Shown here: piece by piece, positions 22,965-36,121 of the stretch
How the letters are laid out: the number at the start of each line of letters is the position of its first letter
How positions within the stretch are numbered: the first letter of the stretch is position 1
Source: Paramecium octaurelia
Taxonomy: Eukaryota > Ciliophora > Oligohymenophorea > Peniculida > Parameciidae
Assembly: GCA_905182995.1 (NCBI GenBank)
Contig: CAJJDP010000097.1
Coordinates: forward strand, 251,897 to 315,896
Direction of reading: 5' to 3'
Length of the DNA stretch: 64,000 bases
Translations under genes and position numbers: made by a program
Notes under the pieces: generated by a model
Databases searched by the model: none
What the model was told of the DNA's origin: nothing
The model's input: the letters and a program-made list of their open reading frames with translations, nothing else

Positions 22965-24392
22965 TCAATTTTAATTTTCCTTGATATTTCTTAATATCGA
23001 AGGATACAATTTAACATGAGCATCAACTGCCCACACATAATCCAAATGAGCATAATCATCTATGAACTCTACTTTCATATGAGTTTAATCCAACTTATTT
23101 AACATCTTACCCAAATCATCCGTGTCTGTGATGACATCCTTTGTTCCCAAATAAAAGTACTTGGGAATAGTAAAGTTCTTCAAATTATCCACTGGATATG
23201 GAGGAGGATCTCTTTATCCATACAATGCCAAGTTCTAACTAGCTCCATAATCAAAGTATTGCAATTGCTTTGATCTGAAGAATTACATCCTAGAATAATA
23301 TATTAATAAATCATTACCATTATACGATATTTTTAGATGATGAACCTCCAGGTTCATGAGCAACCATATTGCCGAAACGATTCAAATCGATCTTATTCTT
23401 TTAAGGAAAACCACACAATTAATTGGTGATCTCAAAGAAGAAGCTTCTGAATATAAATGGAATCATATAACAAAGTGCTCCTATTTTGACATTAAAACCA
23501 TCATCAAAAACAAAGAAATAGGGGATTCCCAAGTAATAGATGATTTCAAATATGTAAAACTTAATAGCACATTATATGAAAGTTGATCTCTAAAATAGAA
23601 AAGAAAGAGAGTACCAAATTCGAAATGAACATGGCTGGGCCGAGTCCAATGAAACATTTAAGGTGGTCTTGAAATTCAATGTTGTTTGAGAGATAAGCAA
23701 AGGCTTGGGTAGTACCTTGAGAGTGGCCCAAATAGATCACTTTTGCTCTTTGAGTAATATTCTTCACATATAACACTATGGCCTTGAAGTCGTATTTGGC
23801 TAAGTCGTCAAAGGAGCAATCCCAATATTGTTGATTGTAATTTACACTTTTGAATTTAGTATGACCGATACTATATTTGTTACCCCGGTTATTTGCAAGC
23901 CATACGTCATAGCCTAAATCGGCCAGGATGTATGGCAAGGTGAGCTTTTTATCATTGTTGATGAACCAAGACCATGAACTATCCAATAGTCCATGTTGCA
24001 TAATGATGGGATGTGGATGCGGATGAGTTACATCTTTGTAGATTCTCCAAATTGTGAGGATGTAGCCATCTTCCGTAATTATTTTATGGCTTTCAAAGTT
24101 ATACCCTTAGGCTAGTATGATGTCAGCTATAGAATTGATAATTTCATATATTACTTGCTTCGGTATATACTCCGTAATAGGGTTTGTGTTTGTTAAGAAT
24201 TTTCCTAAGTTTATAGAAAATAGTTGGATTTCTTGATTCGCATTCTCTGACAAATAATGAAAGTACATAGTCTGTTAAATAGATTGCTATGTAGGCTGAA
24301 TAGTAAGTCAATGATAATCCTACATTTGCAATGGGTTTGATGACCCAGATGAAAAAGTAAAATGTGATTGTTTGAATTATTTAAAAATTCAT
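22965..24392 (-). CDS. acid (gastric/lysosomal-type) lipase
   Basis: About 448 aa with three introns (28, 25 and 28 nt). It belongs to the alpha/beta-hydrolase family of lysosomal acid and gastric lipases, which cleave triglycerides and cholesteryl esters. Family blocks seen are EDGYILTIWRIYKD, IIMQHGLLDSSWSW, YDVWLANNRGNKYS, the nucleophile elbow GHSQGT, GTKD with the catalytic Asp, and YAHLDYVW with the catalytic His. All three triad residues are present. The N-terminus carries one or two hydrophobic segments instead of a simple signal peptide, so it may be membrane-anchored. It lies downstream of the carrier gene on the same strand, with 45 bp between. Confidence 0.88.
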
Positions 24393-24437
24393 AACTAAGA
24401 AGAATTATTATGATAATTGTGTTTGATTTATAATTAA

Positions 24438-25497
24438 TCAAATTTGCCATTCTTCCAATCCTGCAGCTCTCTTTTGACTGTCCATGACTCCATTGACTAA
24501 GGTGCATGTTAACCAAGCAGTTAAGAACATTTTGCCATAGTAGGGTACAGCACCTGCATAAAATCCATAGACTCTTTCATAGAAGTAGATTTGCTTGAAG
24601 ACATCCAAATAATTTTAGTAATTTAATCTATAATTATAATAAAGATTAGAATTACCTATTTTTAGAGGGATCTGGGAAAGCCTTAAGAACTCTGGTTTGG
24701 ACATTATCCAAAGGTAAGGTGAAAAGAGTTGCCCAGAATGAAGCCCAAGTTAATGCAAGGAAGTGGTTGAATCCAAAATCTCCGAAAACCAACCAGATTT
24801 TTTCTTTCATGTAATCATATGGTCCAGTTAAGGACACGTTCAAGGCTGCCAATTTGACAACGTGAGCAAAGGCTCCTCTGAACAATGCTCTGCTCCCTCC
24901 TATTGAGTTAATTGATTAATTTTACCTTCTTCAACCTAGATTCTATTAATGGCATCGAATGCGGATTTGTAATTTCTTCTGATTGGTTGAGGGAGACCAC
25001 CATCAGCAATCATTCTGACTTGAGCCAATTCGAATGGAGATGTAACAAAAGCAGCAAATGCTCCAACAGATCCAGAGAGAACAGCCTTTTCTCTGAGTGT
25101 CAAATCATTGAATGGCTTGACTGGCTTGACTTAATCGTATATTGCTTTATATCTAAAAGTTTAAATATTTGATACAAAAAGTTTCTGATAAAGAGATAGC
25201 CCAATCTACTGTATAATGCTGCGTCAAATCCATAATAGAAATGGCTCAAGCCACCTCCAGTTTCATGAATCTCTCTGAATATTCTCCATGGATTCACTCC
25301 CAATTCATTTCTCAGTTATCTCAAACCAATTCCTTCGGTTCTGACTTAGATTCTAGTTTTAACAAATTCTGGATGTTTATTATATAGCTGTTACCCAATG
25401 GTTAAGTGAGGAATGTGGCAACTGCACCTACTGGCACTGAAAGACCAACCACTTCTGTAAGAGATGGCTCCCAATATCTCTTGTATGATCCAAGCAT
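24438..25497 (-). CDS. mitochondrial carrier, oxoglutarate/malate-type
   Basis: A 318-aa protein of the usual carrier length after removal of four introns (26, 23, 26 and 28 nt). It has three tandem repeats. Repeat one carries QPLEFVKTR (PX[DE]XX[KR] form), repeat two SPFELAQVRMIADG and repeat three LPLDNVQTRV. The block VRMIADGGLPQPIRRNYKSA closely follows 2-oxoglutarate/malate carriers, as do the length and the basic residues after repeat two. The likely role is dicarboxylate exchange across the inner mitochondrial membrane. Substrate choice within the dicarboxylate group is inferred from this resemblance only. Confidence 0.85.
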
Positions 25498-25666
25498 TTT
25501 ATTTAATTAATTAAAGATATTTAAATTTGATATCAAACAAAATTTATCTTCCTCACTTTTATTATATTACATTCATACACTCCCACTCTCCCTTCCTCAT
25601 CCATATTGCCTAAGAAAACAATTCAATATAAATCAATATAAAATTTAATCATTTATCGTTTTTTTA

Positions 25667-26983
25667 ATGAAACACAGTGTAATCTGGTTGTGTTTTGTTG
25701 CTCTGCTCTTCGCAAATGCCATCAATATGTAAACTAAAAAATCAATAGAGTAGATTGGAAGAGTAAGCACCCTTGTAACCTGAAGAATAAAAACGAAAAG
25801 TTCAACATCTCAGATTGAATGAGAAGGTTGTGAATGTTAAAGACTCCCAGGATTTCTACAAATTTGTGGCTCTGAATCAGAAGAGACTCTTTGAAAATCA
25901 ATTTATCTAGAAATCCTCTGCCTCCGAAAACCTGAGATTACACAATTTCAAAAACATCCAATACACAGCAGACTTAGGCATAGGACAAGCTGGCAATGTC
26001 TTTAAAGTTGTATTAGACACAGGCAGTGCCAATCTGTGGATTGATTCAAACAGATGCTCAGAACAAGGTTGTATGAGACATAAACAATACAAACATGAAG
26101 AAAGTCATTCGTTTTTACCATTGAATTAAGAATTGACAGTAGAATTCGGTAGTGGAGAACTGAAAGGACTTGTTAATTCTGACACTATCTATTTCGGAGA
26201 TATCACTCTACCCAGACAAAACTTGGCTGAAATCACAAGCGAAAATGGAATCATATTCAAAAGTCTAGATTTCGATGGCATCCTTGGTTTAGCATATCCA
26301 CAAATGGCTCCCAAGAACTTCAATCCAGTCTTTGACAATATGATGTAACAACACGCTCTAGAAAAAAATCAATTTGCCTTCTATTTCGCCAAAGACCCAA
26401 ACGATATCACACACAGTGAATTTACTTTGGGTGGATATAATCAAGCCCACGTTGATGGAGAAATTAATTACCACAATGTTATTGATAAATATTACTGGAT
26501 GATCAAAGCCGATAGCATTTTAGTGGGAGGCAAAGACATTGGATTATGTAACGACGGCTCCTGCAAATTGATTGTTGATACTGGAACATCCATCATGAGT
26601 GGACCCATGGATGATGTTGGCACTTTATTAAGAAATCTGAATGTCAAAGATCATTGTTCAGAAATCAAATCCCTTCCCAATATTACATTCAAGATCGATG
26701 GAATTGATTACACCTTGGAACCTGAAGAGTACGTCAAACCTACAGCTGCTGATAGTTCTGCCTTTGCTGAGATGAACAGTTCTGAAGATTGTATTTCGTT
26801 TTATTCTATGTAGAATCAATGGTGGAAGTCAATAGTTGGGATTGCATTGCTTCGTTTATTCCCTTGGATATTCAAGAACCTCAAGGACCTGCTTGGATCC
26901 TTGGAGATGTGTTCCTTAGAAAATATTACAGCATCTACGATAGAGACAATGACAGAGTCGGTTTTGCCAAAGCCAAACAATGA
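25667..26983 (+). CDS. cathepsin D-like aspartic protease
   Basis: A 422-aa pepsin-family protease. Residues 1-20 are a signal peptide ([12 protein letters not shown]). A 25-nt intron follows; its removal gives a charged propeptide and then [12 protein letters not shown], where the mature enzyme starts. Both catalytic motifs are intact: DTGSANLWI and DTGTSIMSG. The flap region (EFGSGELKG) and the C-terminal [15 protein letters not shown] block are also present. A second intron of 23 nt lies near 26787-26811. It is probably lysosomal or food-vacuolar and, with the lipase nearby, part of digestion. No sign of inactivation. Confidence 0.92.
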
Positions 26984-27061
26984 TCGATCAACCATTATGT
27001 AACTAAAATAATTAATCCACTTATATTATATTATATTTTATTGATAAATTGTTGTCTGTTA

Positions 27062-28885
27062 ATGCCATAATTAACTCCTTAAACACTTAACAGGTTGTGT
27101 GAATACTTTTTGTATTTAGCCAAGTTAGAGTCAGAAATTGAAATTATTCGCAATGTGCTTTGTGAACATGATCGTTTCCATCCATTTTTCATTTTTAAAC
27201 ACATCGATGGAATCTCCATTAACTCAAAGGGTCAATTGAACCCTGCAGACCTACTCCAATTTCTAGAAGACAATGGTTTCGTACACAACCTAGAAGAATG
27301 TATACAATTCATTGATTTATACGACGAAGAATCCAAAGGCTACCTCCTTTATTCATAGTAATATTTGTCATAATCCTAGATTCCTGAGAATTTGCCTGCC
27401 TCAGAACAATGTAATCTTACGATAAAAGATCGCCCTTTAGAATGTAGACGTCCCTCATTATGATCAAAAGATTTCCTACACACTCTCCAAATTAATCAAC
27501 TATGAAATTAAATCAATGGAAACTACATCATCCTTTGTGTAAAAACTCCAGGATTGTTCGGATTATAGTCCATCTGCATGTTTTGAATGCATGGATCCCC
27601 AGAACTCTCAAGTCTTAATGGCCTCCAATTTCAGAGATCTCTTCTAACAATCAGCCATTGTCATCTATCCTCATGAACTCCAATCCTTATTCAAGAGATT
27701 CGATCTGCTCAACGATGGAGTCATTGATGAATGTGAATTTATGAAGTACTTTAGAAAAAGAGTGGTCAATCCAAAGGAATGCAAGACTCCAATCAAGGAG
27801 AATTCCTATCTAAACAATTTTAAAGAAAAAAGTCAATAGAAACAATTGTAATCCCAATAATCAAATAGATCTAAGAAAACATCTACTACTCCTATTAAGA
27901 AATTAAATTCTATTTTGAAATAAACAGGATAATAATAATCGCCAAAAAAGGAATTTGATAATCAGAGATCTGTCAGTTTTGTTGATAGTTCCAAGACTTC
28001 TAAAACTTAGAATATGACTTCCAGTTACATTTTTAAAACTCCCAATTAACAACACAAAAAATATATCGATCAAAAGACAGAACTGAGAGCTTAAATGCAA
28101 TTATTCAAAGTTTAGAAATCATAGCAAAGTTCAAACAATTCCACAGTCAAGAAACCCACCTAAAAAAGGTCTACTTAAAAACATGCAATCAAGAAATCTC
28201 CAAAGAGAAACAAGAACTCCTTTAATCCTTCCATATTTCTAAAGGATACTCTGCTTAAGTTAATGAATTTCGAAAAGGAAATAGAGAGAATCAAACTGAA
28301 TTTATAAGCAGCACCTGATTTTTCTATTTGCAATACGTTCAGAGCCTTAGATAAAAGGAAGATGGGTTTCTTAGTGAGTGAAGATCTAGAATAATTCATA
28401 AATAAACAACAACTCTCACTTATACTAAAGAAAGCATCTCCTGATGGCAGAATTAAATTTAATCAATTCATACAACTGATATCACCAATATCCATCTATC
28501 ATCAAGAACAACAATCCATCAGAGAGCAGAGTCAGACTCAAAATTACTTTATTCAAGGAAGAATTAAATAATATCTCTGTCTTTTGTTTGAGAAACTGTA
28601 TCAGAGAGAATTCTTTTTCGAGTAAGTCAATCAGGAAATGAAGCACAATTCCTAATGTGACATCAAATACTTATTTATGATGATTGATGAAGACTCATGT
28701 GACAATGAAATCAGTTTAAAAGATGTATGTGTATACAAACTACTTTTTATTAGCTTGATTCCTTTTTGTATAAGTAGGAAGTGCAACCTGAATTAGAAGA
28801 CTTGGAATTACTATTCAATAGACTGGATACAGATAGAGATGGAAAGGTATCTTTTCTGGATTTTATCAACATTTTTTCCTTTTGA
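27062..28885 (+). CDS. multi-EF-hand protein
   Basis: About 590 aa with two introns (22 and 29 nt). The N-terminal part resembles calmodulin-like EF-hand pairs (HIDGISINSKGQLNPADLLQFL, DLYDEESKGYLL). The middle has a good loop, DLLNDGVIDECEF, preceded by FKRFD. A Lys/Ser/Gln-rich linker of some 130 residues follows. The C-terminus ends in two more hands, including the canonical DTDRDGKVSFLDF. Calcium sensing is likely, and the long linker suggests a scaffold. The DAAF9 gene starts 28 bp after its stop on the same strand. The start codon is the first ATG of the frame. Confidence 0.8.
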
Positions 28886-28913
28886 TTATATATATATTAT
28901 TATTATTATTTTG

Positions 28914-31900
28914 ATGCTTCAATTTTTTTAAAGATTAGAGAACCCTGATGCAAAGTTTCACTTATATGATTCCTATTACAGAATAAAAAAGATAGAGAAG
29001 GTCTGCCTAAAAGAAAATGTAGATGGTAATGGAATCTTAATACTATTTCCCTAGGCTTATTAATTATTAATGGAATAGACTCCAAAGAGAATTATGAGTA
29101 CACTAAATTGATGAATTGGGTGTTTTTGGGTCACAGCGGAATTGAGATTGAAACAAATGAATATTTGGACAACACCTTGAGTGAAACAATATTTGTAATA
29201 ACCAAAGATCATATGAGAGCATATTGTGATTAACAAGGCTTTAAGCAATTAAAACCCTACTTATTATAAATGCCAAATCTCAAACTATTTGTCCCCACCA
29301 TCAAAGAGGATGAGAACAAAGATGAAAGTGAAGTTTTAAAAATGGCTCAATTTGTGAAAATGATGTAAGGCTTAAAAAGAATTGGTGTCTTGCTCCCATA
29401 AGAGAAAAATAGAAATATCGAAAAGTGGCCTATCATATAGGGTTATGGATTATTGGGAAATGGATTTTTTTCGATGTAACACGAAATTGTGAATATGACT
29501 GAAAGAATCAATTAGTTATACAAGCCTCATGACAAACATTCAATGAAAACTCTAATTAATGTAGTTTCCCAAAGATTGAATGGCCATGTCTCAGGATCTG
29601 TATAATTGTTGTCAGAAATTGCTATTAAAAAAAGACCTGCAGTTACAAGCGAACAAATGGTTGAGATCTTTCTTGACACATTCGAAATCGAAGAGAACAA
29701 ATACGTTAAACGATCTAATAAGTTAACTCCTACAGTCACCTTCGGAAATTGCAGTTCCTAGGAGAAATTACCTTTACATCTAACCATGGAGAGCAGTGAT
29801 CTATACTCTTCTCTTCGTTTTTCTAGAACATACTTTCTTACCAAATAAGTGAGCAAAGAAAATGTTATCATTCCAATACATGATGATTTCGAGCATTTTG
29901 TTAAAGAGTATCAATATCAAGTCATTGAGCATTCATATCATAAGGATGAATGGTATTAAACATCAATATTTTAGTTTGTTAATTGAAATTTATAAGGCTT
30001 TGATTGAGAGCTTTTATTCTGCTTTACAAATGATATGCCAAGATTATAGAAAGATGACTAACTAGTTGATATTTGAATTATCCTAAGAAAGATTGACTGC
30101 CACTTTGGCTAATTACAATTTGTAATTCCTCAATGACAACCTGATTGTAACTGTAACTAGCTACAATGCCTTCGGTGAAGAAGTGGCAATCAATTTTAAA
30201 GATCCAATATCTTTTAAGCTCACACCTTAATTCTTTTCAATAAGATTAGAATATAAGAGTGTTCCATCACAAGTTGTAGGTGGAACCATTTTGGGCAATG
30301 TGATTTTTTCTGATTCTTTCATTCTGCAAGAGAACTGTTATTACGTGATTACTAGCAATATTCCTCATCTTCAAATTATCAACACAGATGCTAGATTCTC
30401 AGATGACATTGAGAAGGTCAAAAAGAAATTGCCTCTGGAGAAATTGGGCCAGTAGATTTCAGAGAAGGTTGATAAAAACAGATTATACCTCCCATCCAAA
30501 CATGCTCTATTAGAAATACCTATCTAAATTGCTTCATATGTCTTACATGAAAATGGCATCAGAATATATACAAATGAGATGGGCTGGTTCTTCATTCTGT
30601 TTGATTAAATGAAGAAAATTAAATTTACTTAGGGATTGGAATCAGTTTGGATGATATTTATGACTGAACCTATATTGTGTGCATCCTTGTAAGCCAAGAC
30701 TGTAGCATTGGAATTTGTAGGCAAGTCAGTTGATTAAGTGTATATGAAAATGATCAATATTCTAAAAGAAAATGAGATCAAAGTAGATTATACTGAGAAT
30801 CCTAAGGAATTCCAATTGACTAGACTGGGATAGATGATTTTGAAGAGAGAACAAAAAGTTCCATTATTAGGTAATATGATTAGAGAATCCTCATTTTTAT
30901 TGGATTACTTAGAATCAAAACAATTAGTTATCTTGACTTAAGTCAAAAGTGATCTCAAATTATTAAACTATCTATCATTACAAGATGAATCCAAACAAAT
31001 TGATGATAGAATTGGAATTATTCTGATAACAGGTTCTTATAGTAGTGGCAAGACTAAATTTGCATAATCTTTGCAGAGATATGCAACTGACTTTAATCAG
31101 AAAGCCTAGGTTTTGAGTTTCAGTTTGTTGGAGCAATCCATTTTGGATGAGGAAGGATGGCTCAATAAATTAGAAAACCAATTGAAGTACTCTCAAGAGT
31201 AATGCATATGTGTTGTCCCATTCTACTTATCTGTTGATATTATTGTGCAACAATTAAGTAATGGAAAACTTAGTAAATTTGTATACATTAAGAATGTGAT
31301 TAATAAAATCAACATTAACAACATCTATCAAAATGAGAATTGCTAACCTATGTAAAAGTTATTGATATCCTTTTAGTGACAACTTAGTTAGCCAAAGTCT
31401 GCCTGGCTACTGTTAATTTACTATCCTGGACTCCTTTGGAAATGAAGAATCTGAAGTGGAGGAGTACTTTAAGATCTTCAGAACTGTCTGTCTTAAATCT
31501 AATATATTTCGTATTACCAATAATATGATATAATCATCTGTGGCCAAAGAAATATATTAATACACATCCTACAATTCAACTCAAAATGCATTTCTTAGAA
31601 GCAAATTGGCATCCTATAAAAGTCAAACAGCTACATACCAAAAAGTATTCATTCACAATGCTATTCCTTGTGTGAAATAATTCAGAAAAATACTAAGAGA
31701 ACTCTTCAAGACCTCACAACAACAAAAGGCATAAGCAAGTAACTATGAGAAACTGTCAGATATTGATAAGTTCATCTTCAGAGTTAAGGAGTTCAATTCT
31801 CCCTAAAAACCATCCTTGTCGTATCTAAAAGCTTTTCTAAGATTTGAAGGACAACTAGATAAACTGTATGAATACACAGCCAATCATAATTATACTGTAG

Positions 31901-32349
31901 AAAGATAAGTCAAATCAGTCAATATTCTACTCAAAGAACAATTGATTAATGGTTCTAAACTTTAAACGCCCTCCTACGTTGGATGGGATACTCATTCTAA
32001 TTTAGGCTTTTTCATGGTTGGCTAAAATATTACAAAAGAGATTTGCTAATAGTACATTGGGGAATTGATCCAAAAAATGAAACCTTTATAAGCTCTATTG
32101 ACTAAAAATGATTTATCCAAGGAAACTATCAAGGAGATTGAATTTGAAAATAGAATTATTGGGCTAGAAAATGGAGAGTTTTATGATGGTCAATTTATTA
32201 GAAATCAAGACGGAGAAATCTTAGAACATCATCCAAAATTAGATATATTTATTTAGGAGTATTTGAAAATTCAAAATCAGAAGATAATTGAAGCAAATAA
32301 TTAAATATAATAAGAGTGGAATAATTATTTAAATGCTCTGAAGTGTTGA
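28914..32349 (+). CDS. DAAF9 (C20orf194) homologue with intact P-loop
   Basis: A 1119-aa protein with three introns (29, 22 and 25 nt). It matches dynein axonemal assembly factor 9 from end to end. Recognisable blocks are the N-terminal GLLIINGIDSKENYEYTK, EKWPIIQGYGLLGNGFFSM, a SRTYFLTKQ stretch, and a C-terminal GEFYDGQFIRNQDGEILEHHP followed by a helix of Gln/Asn/Glu. DAAF9 acts in the cytoplasm during pre-assembly of ciliary dynein arms. At about 31020-31060 the sequence reads GSYSSGKTKF, a full Walker A motif, which vertebrate DAAF9 as I recall it does not keep. Length is close to the usual 1170 aa. The family assignment is from memory of the human protein. Confidence 0.85.
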
Positions 32350-32409
32350 GATATAATAATGTTTTATCAGTATTTCTATTAAAAAATAAGTCTACAAATA
32401 TTAACAAAC

Positions 32410-34020
32410 TCAAAAATCATCCAATGTTAAAATTGGTTTATTCTATGCAAAATAATATCCTTTTAAAAGTTTCTAGGTGCAATTACCATTTGAAATCTAA
32501 TCTAAGGATTTCTTAACTTCTTATAAATGTGTTGACAATTTCGTAGGTTTTTGAACCTAGTCAGTTGTACTTTCAGATTAGGAATCTTTTTTATCCAGTT
32601 TCTTAACTAATGACGCATCTGTAGTTTTGATGATCCACGTTGTCTAATCATTAGAGGAGTCTTGCTGTTAAATTAGTATGATAAATTATTACTTTCTTAA
32701 GAGATCTATTATTAGTTTATGATTTGGCAAGGGATACAGGAGAGTTGTTGGCATTTGGAGAATGATATGTGAACTTCTTCCTTATATCAATTTGTTAACT
32801 ACTCTACACACTATGTTTAGAGGATTACTATGCGATAGAAAATAAATCAATTTACTTGATTCAATTTTGATCTCATCTACTGGATAGAAGAATAATATTG
32901 TATCTAAAGAACTTGTTTTTCAATTTTTGCTTGTAAATTGGAGATAATTCTTTAGCAGGTTTCTGCTTATTAGTATAAAACAGAGGAAAGTTCTTAATTT
33001 TGCAATTTCAATTGATGTTTTTTCTAGGACATATTTTGTATTCTTACTTTAGATAAATTAGATAATTTGTTCTAAAGGTTTTCTATTTCTAGTTTTTAAT
33101 TCTCTATGATCTTTTCATATTGGATTAGTTTGCGTTCATCAGTTTTAAGCTAATTATTATCAATATCTATCCACCTTTTATCGGTACTCAAACATTCGTC
33201 CATTCCTTGACTGTTATTGAGTCTAGAGGTGAAAACTTCGAATTAGTTTGAATTGAAAAAGTCATGAACCTAATCTTATTAACTTTATTTCATTGATTAT
33301 TATTACTAATATGATTCTAGAACACCTAAAGTTGCATTTAAATAACATACGTTTAAGATCACTAAGTTCTTTTTCTGTATTGTTTAACTTTGACTCAAGA
33401 ATGTCAATTTCTCTTTATTGCGATTCTATGCATTTAGTTTTATCCAAATTTGTGAAGCTCGTAATTCTGTGTATCTCTACTATTTAATATTTTGTTTAAT
33501 ATTTCTCTAATCTGTTTTAGAATTCTAAAATCATTTGTTCTTAGAGGACAGCTGATGACTTTTCAAAGTACTCGTAAAATTGCTTCTCTATTTAAGAGAT
33601 TGCACAATCTTAGAGAATCAACTCGAAATTTTTCTTGTTGATTGGCGGATTTTGATTTCCTTGTATTTATACAATAGATTTCATACCTGATTATTTGAGA
33701 TTTTTCAAACTTTACTATAATTGCTGATTTTCTAACTAAGCTTCAGATAATAAGCATTACAGTTTAGTTAGCTACTGCTTATAATCATCTTGTGAAATTG
33801 ATTATTGAGATTAATTTTATTATTGTTCTACTCTATATAGCAGTAAAGCATTTTTCTTTTCCAATTCATCGTTAAGCTAGATTTATTAATTTACTTTTGG
33901 ATATACCTAAATGGCATTTTTCAAAAGAAATCTAAGCCTTTCGATCGTTCTTTGTTCATCATTATTTGTGGTGTTTCCTTTCTTATTATTCTTCGGAGTA
34001 TTATTTGTAGACACAAGCAT
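32410..34020 (-). CDS. coiled-coil protein
   Basis: About 509 aa with three introns (25, 28 and 28 nt). Nearly the whole length is Gln/Glu/Lys/Leu-rich coiled coil (for example NFELILQDCAISQIEKQFYE and TDERKLIQYEKIIENQKLEI), ending in a Ser/Asn/Lys-rich tail with TGA at 32410. No motor, enzyme or membrane motif is seen. It follows another coiled-coil gene on the same strand with 111 bp between and converges on DAAF9. A basal-body or ciliary structural role would fit the surroundings but is inference. Confidence 0.65.
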
Positions 34021-34131
34021 TATATTAGATAAGAATTATAAAATTATAATTATGAATAAAATAAAGAGATATTTCGTCAGATTTATATTAATTTTATATC
34101 ATAGATTAGAATTTCAATATAAACTACAACA

Positions 34132-35260
34132 TCAACTTTGCAATCTCAATAAGCACTCTTGAATGAATATTTTCGTATCCTTGATTATGTAATACACCCT
34201 TTTCAATTCATCGAATTGCCTGTTTCTATACACAGCTTCTGTGTCACAGGAATCGCATTTATATTTATAACATTTTTCACAGCAAGAATGTCCACAAGGG
34301 ATGTACGTTCTGGGTTTTTCAAATAAGTTTTAGCATCTGCAACATCGAAGACTTAACTTGAGTTCAGTCTCTAAGACTTCTATTCTCAATAAATGCTTCT
34401 AAATTTAATTTTCTTAAGCAGACTTATCTATCTAATGATTCTATTGAATTAACTTATCCTTGAGAGACTGATTCTAAAATAATAATTATTATAGAAGAGA
34501 TTTATCATGTTGAGTGTCAATATGTAATTTTGGAGAGATTTCACTTGGTAAAGTTTGCAAAGTCTTTTTGTTTGATTCTTAGTGACCTTTTAACTGTTTT
34601 TTAAGATTCTCTAATTAGTTTTGAAGATTTAAAATGACGCTGTTCAATTATTCAATTTGAGAATTGGCATTTTTGATTAAGGTGGTTTGTTTTTTGATAA
34701 TTTAATCCTAATCTTCAAGTTATTAAAGCAATTATTAAATAGATTATTGATTGTTTTCTTGAGAGTTCCTATAAGAAACTTAAATTTTGTGAAGATTACT
34801 GACATTGATTGCATTGTCTTCATCGAATAGCAGTTCTTATTAATCAATTTGTTTCAATTTCATCAGTAAATCATCATACCTTGTATCAGCTTCAAAAGTT
34901 TTGCCCTTAGAAAGAATGGCCTTTTGAGATTACTTATGCATTTCATCGATTTTTTTATCATAATTTCTTTTAGTAATTTTTTCATTGAGTTATTGAAGAT
35001 CTAGTTGTTGCTGCAAAATAAGAATGGATTGTTACTTTAAATTTCGAACATTGGGTACATGAAGGTGGAGAAGCTATCTTCATTACGAATGATTTATTTG
35101 TTTAAACATATTCTAGTTGTTTTTATAAAGATTCGATTTAAGATTTTAAAGAGTAAATATCATGATGCTCACTTTTTTATAGAAGCATTTTCCTAGAGGA
35201 GATTTCAGGAGTCGTAGCAGTTGGTCTTCTTTTTTACAGCTTTCTTAAATTAGGTAGCAT
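34132..35260 (-). CDS. coiled-coil protein with C-terminal RING finger
   Basis: A 367-aa protein with one 25-nt intron. Residues 25-290 form a long coiled coil. The last 70 residues carry a C3HC4 RING: CCRC, then YIPCGHSCCEKC, then CDSC, with cysteine/histidine spacing suited to two zinc ions. Such proteins are usually E3 ubiquitin ligases, with the coiled coil giving oligomerisation or substrate choice. It is divergent from SPATA17 with 102 bp between starts. The RING assignment is firm from spacing; the substrate is unknown. Confidence 0.8.
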
Positions 35261-35362
35261 TTTTACTTATTTTTAATTAAAAATTAATGAGACAAACTTA
35301 TTGATATGTGAACATAGGAATTAATTGAATTAAAAATATAAAAATAAATATATATAAATAAT

Positions 35363-36091
35363 ATGTTTAACAAAAAGAAACTCTTGCAAAACATCGTAGA
35401 ACTCTATTATGAGCAAGTAGAATAGATGGAGACTAACTATGATATTGACAATAGATAGGCCACCAAAATATAGTCGTATTATCGAATGTATGTGTTGCAT
35501 AAATCTTACAAAAAGAATTAAAATGCAACAATCACAATTCAAAAATATTGCAGAGCCTATCTCGCAAGATAACTAGTAAAATAGAAATTGAGTGAATGCA
35601 AAAACAGAAGAAATGTATCTACTATTCTAATATTCCATTAGATTATTTATCTCTCTCACTAAGCATAAACAATCCAAAGATATTTCAGAGGGTATATTTA
35701 TCGTAAATATGTTCATGACTTTTACCTCAGGAAAAAGCAACTGGAACAAATGAATATCAAAAATCAAAACTTCTTACAAGAATTACGTTCAAAAGCTGAA
35801 TAAGAAAAGGAAGAAGAGAAAATTAGACATGAATAAGCTGCCAAATAAGAGTTCATGAAATTGGCTACTAATTTGCATCATCTAACATCAACCAAGTCTC
35901 AACCTGGAATCTATAAGCCTCCCTTTGCAAAAGAAAATCCAAAAGCCTTTGATATTGAAGTTGAAACTTAATTAAAAATTGCATTTCAAACTAATGTTCA
36001 ATGGAAATCACAAAAAAGAAGTGGAAGTGCCCAAAGAGCAGTCACCAGTCAAGGATTCAGAATCAGACCACAATCGTAGAAACTCAAATGA
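35363..36091 (+). CDS. SPATA17-like IQ-motif ciliary protein
   Basis: A 242-aa intronless frame. Three IQ-like calmodulin-binding units occur: ATKIQSYYRMYVLHK, TIQKYCRAYLARQL and TIQRYFRGYIYRK. They are followed by a charged helix and the block HHLTSTKSQPGIYKPPFAKE, which corresponds to the HLLSTK..PG....PF segment of SPATA17. SPATA17 is a conserved protein of motile cilia and sperm flagella. Its length is shorter than the vertebrate protein. TGA at 36089 lies 30 bp from the convergent DHHC-like gene. Confidence 0.78.
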
Positions 36092-36121
36092 ATTCATATA
36101 AATATATTGTTTTACTGTAAT

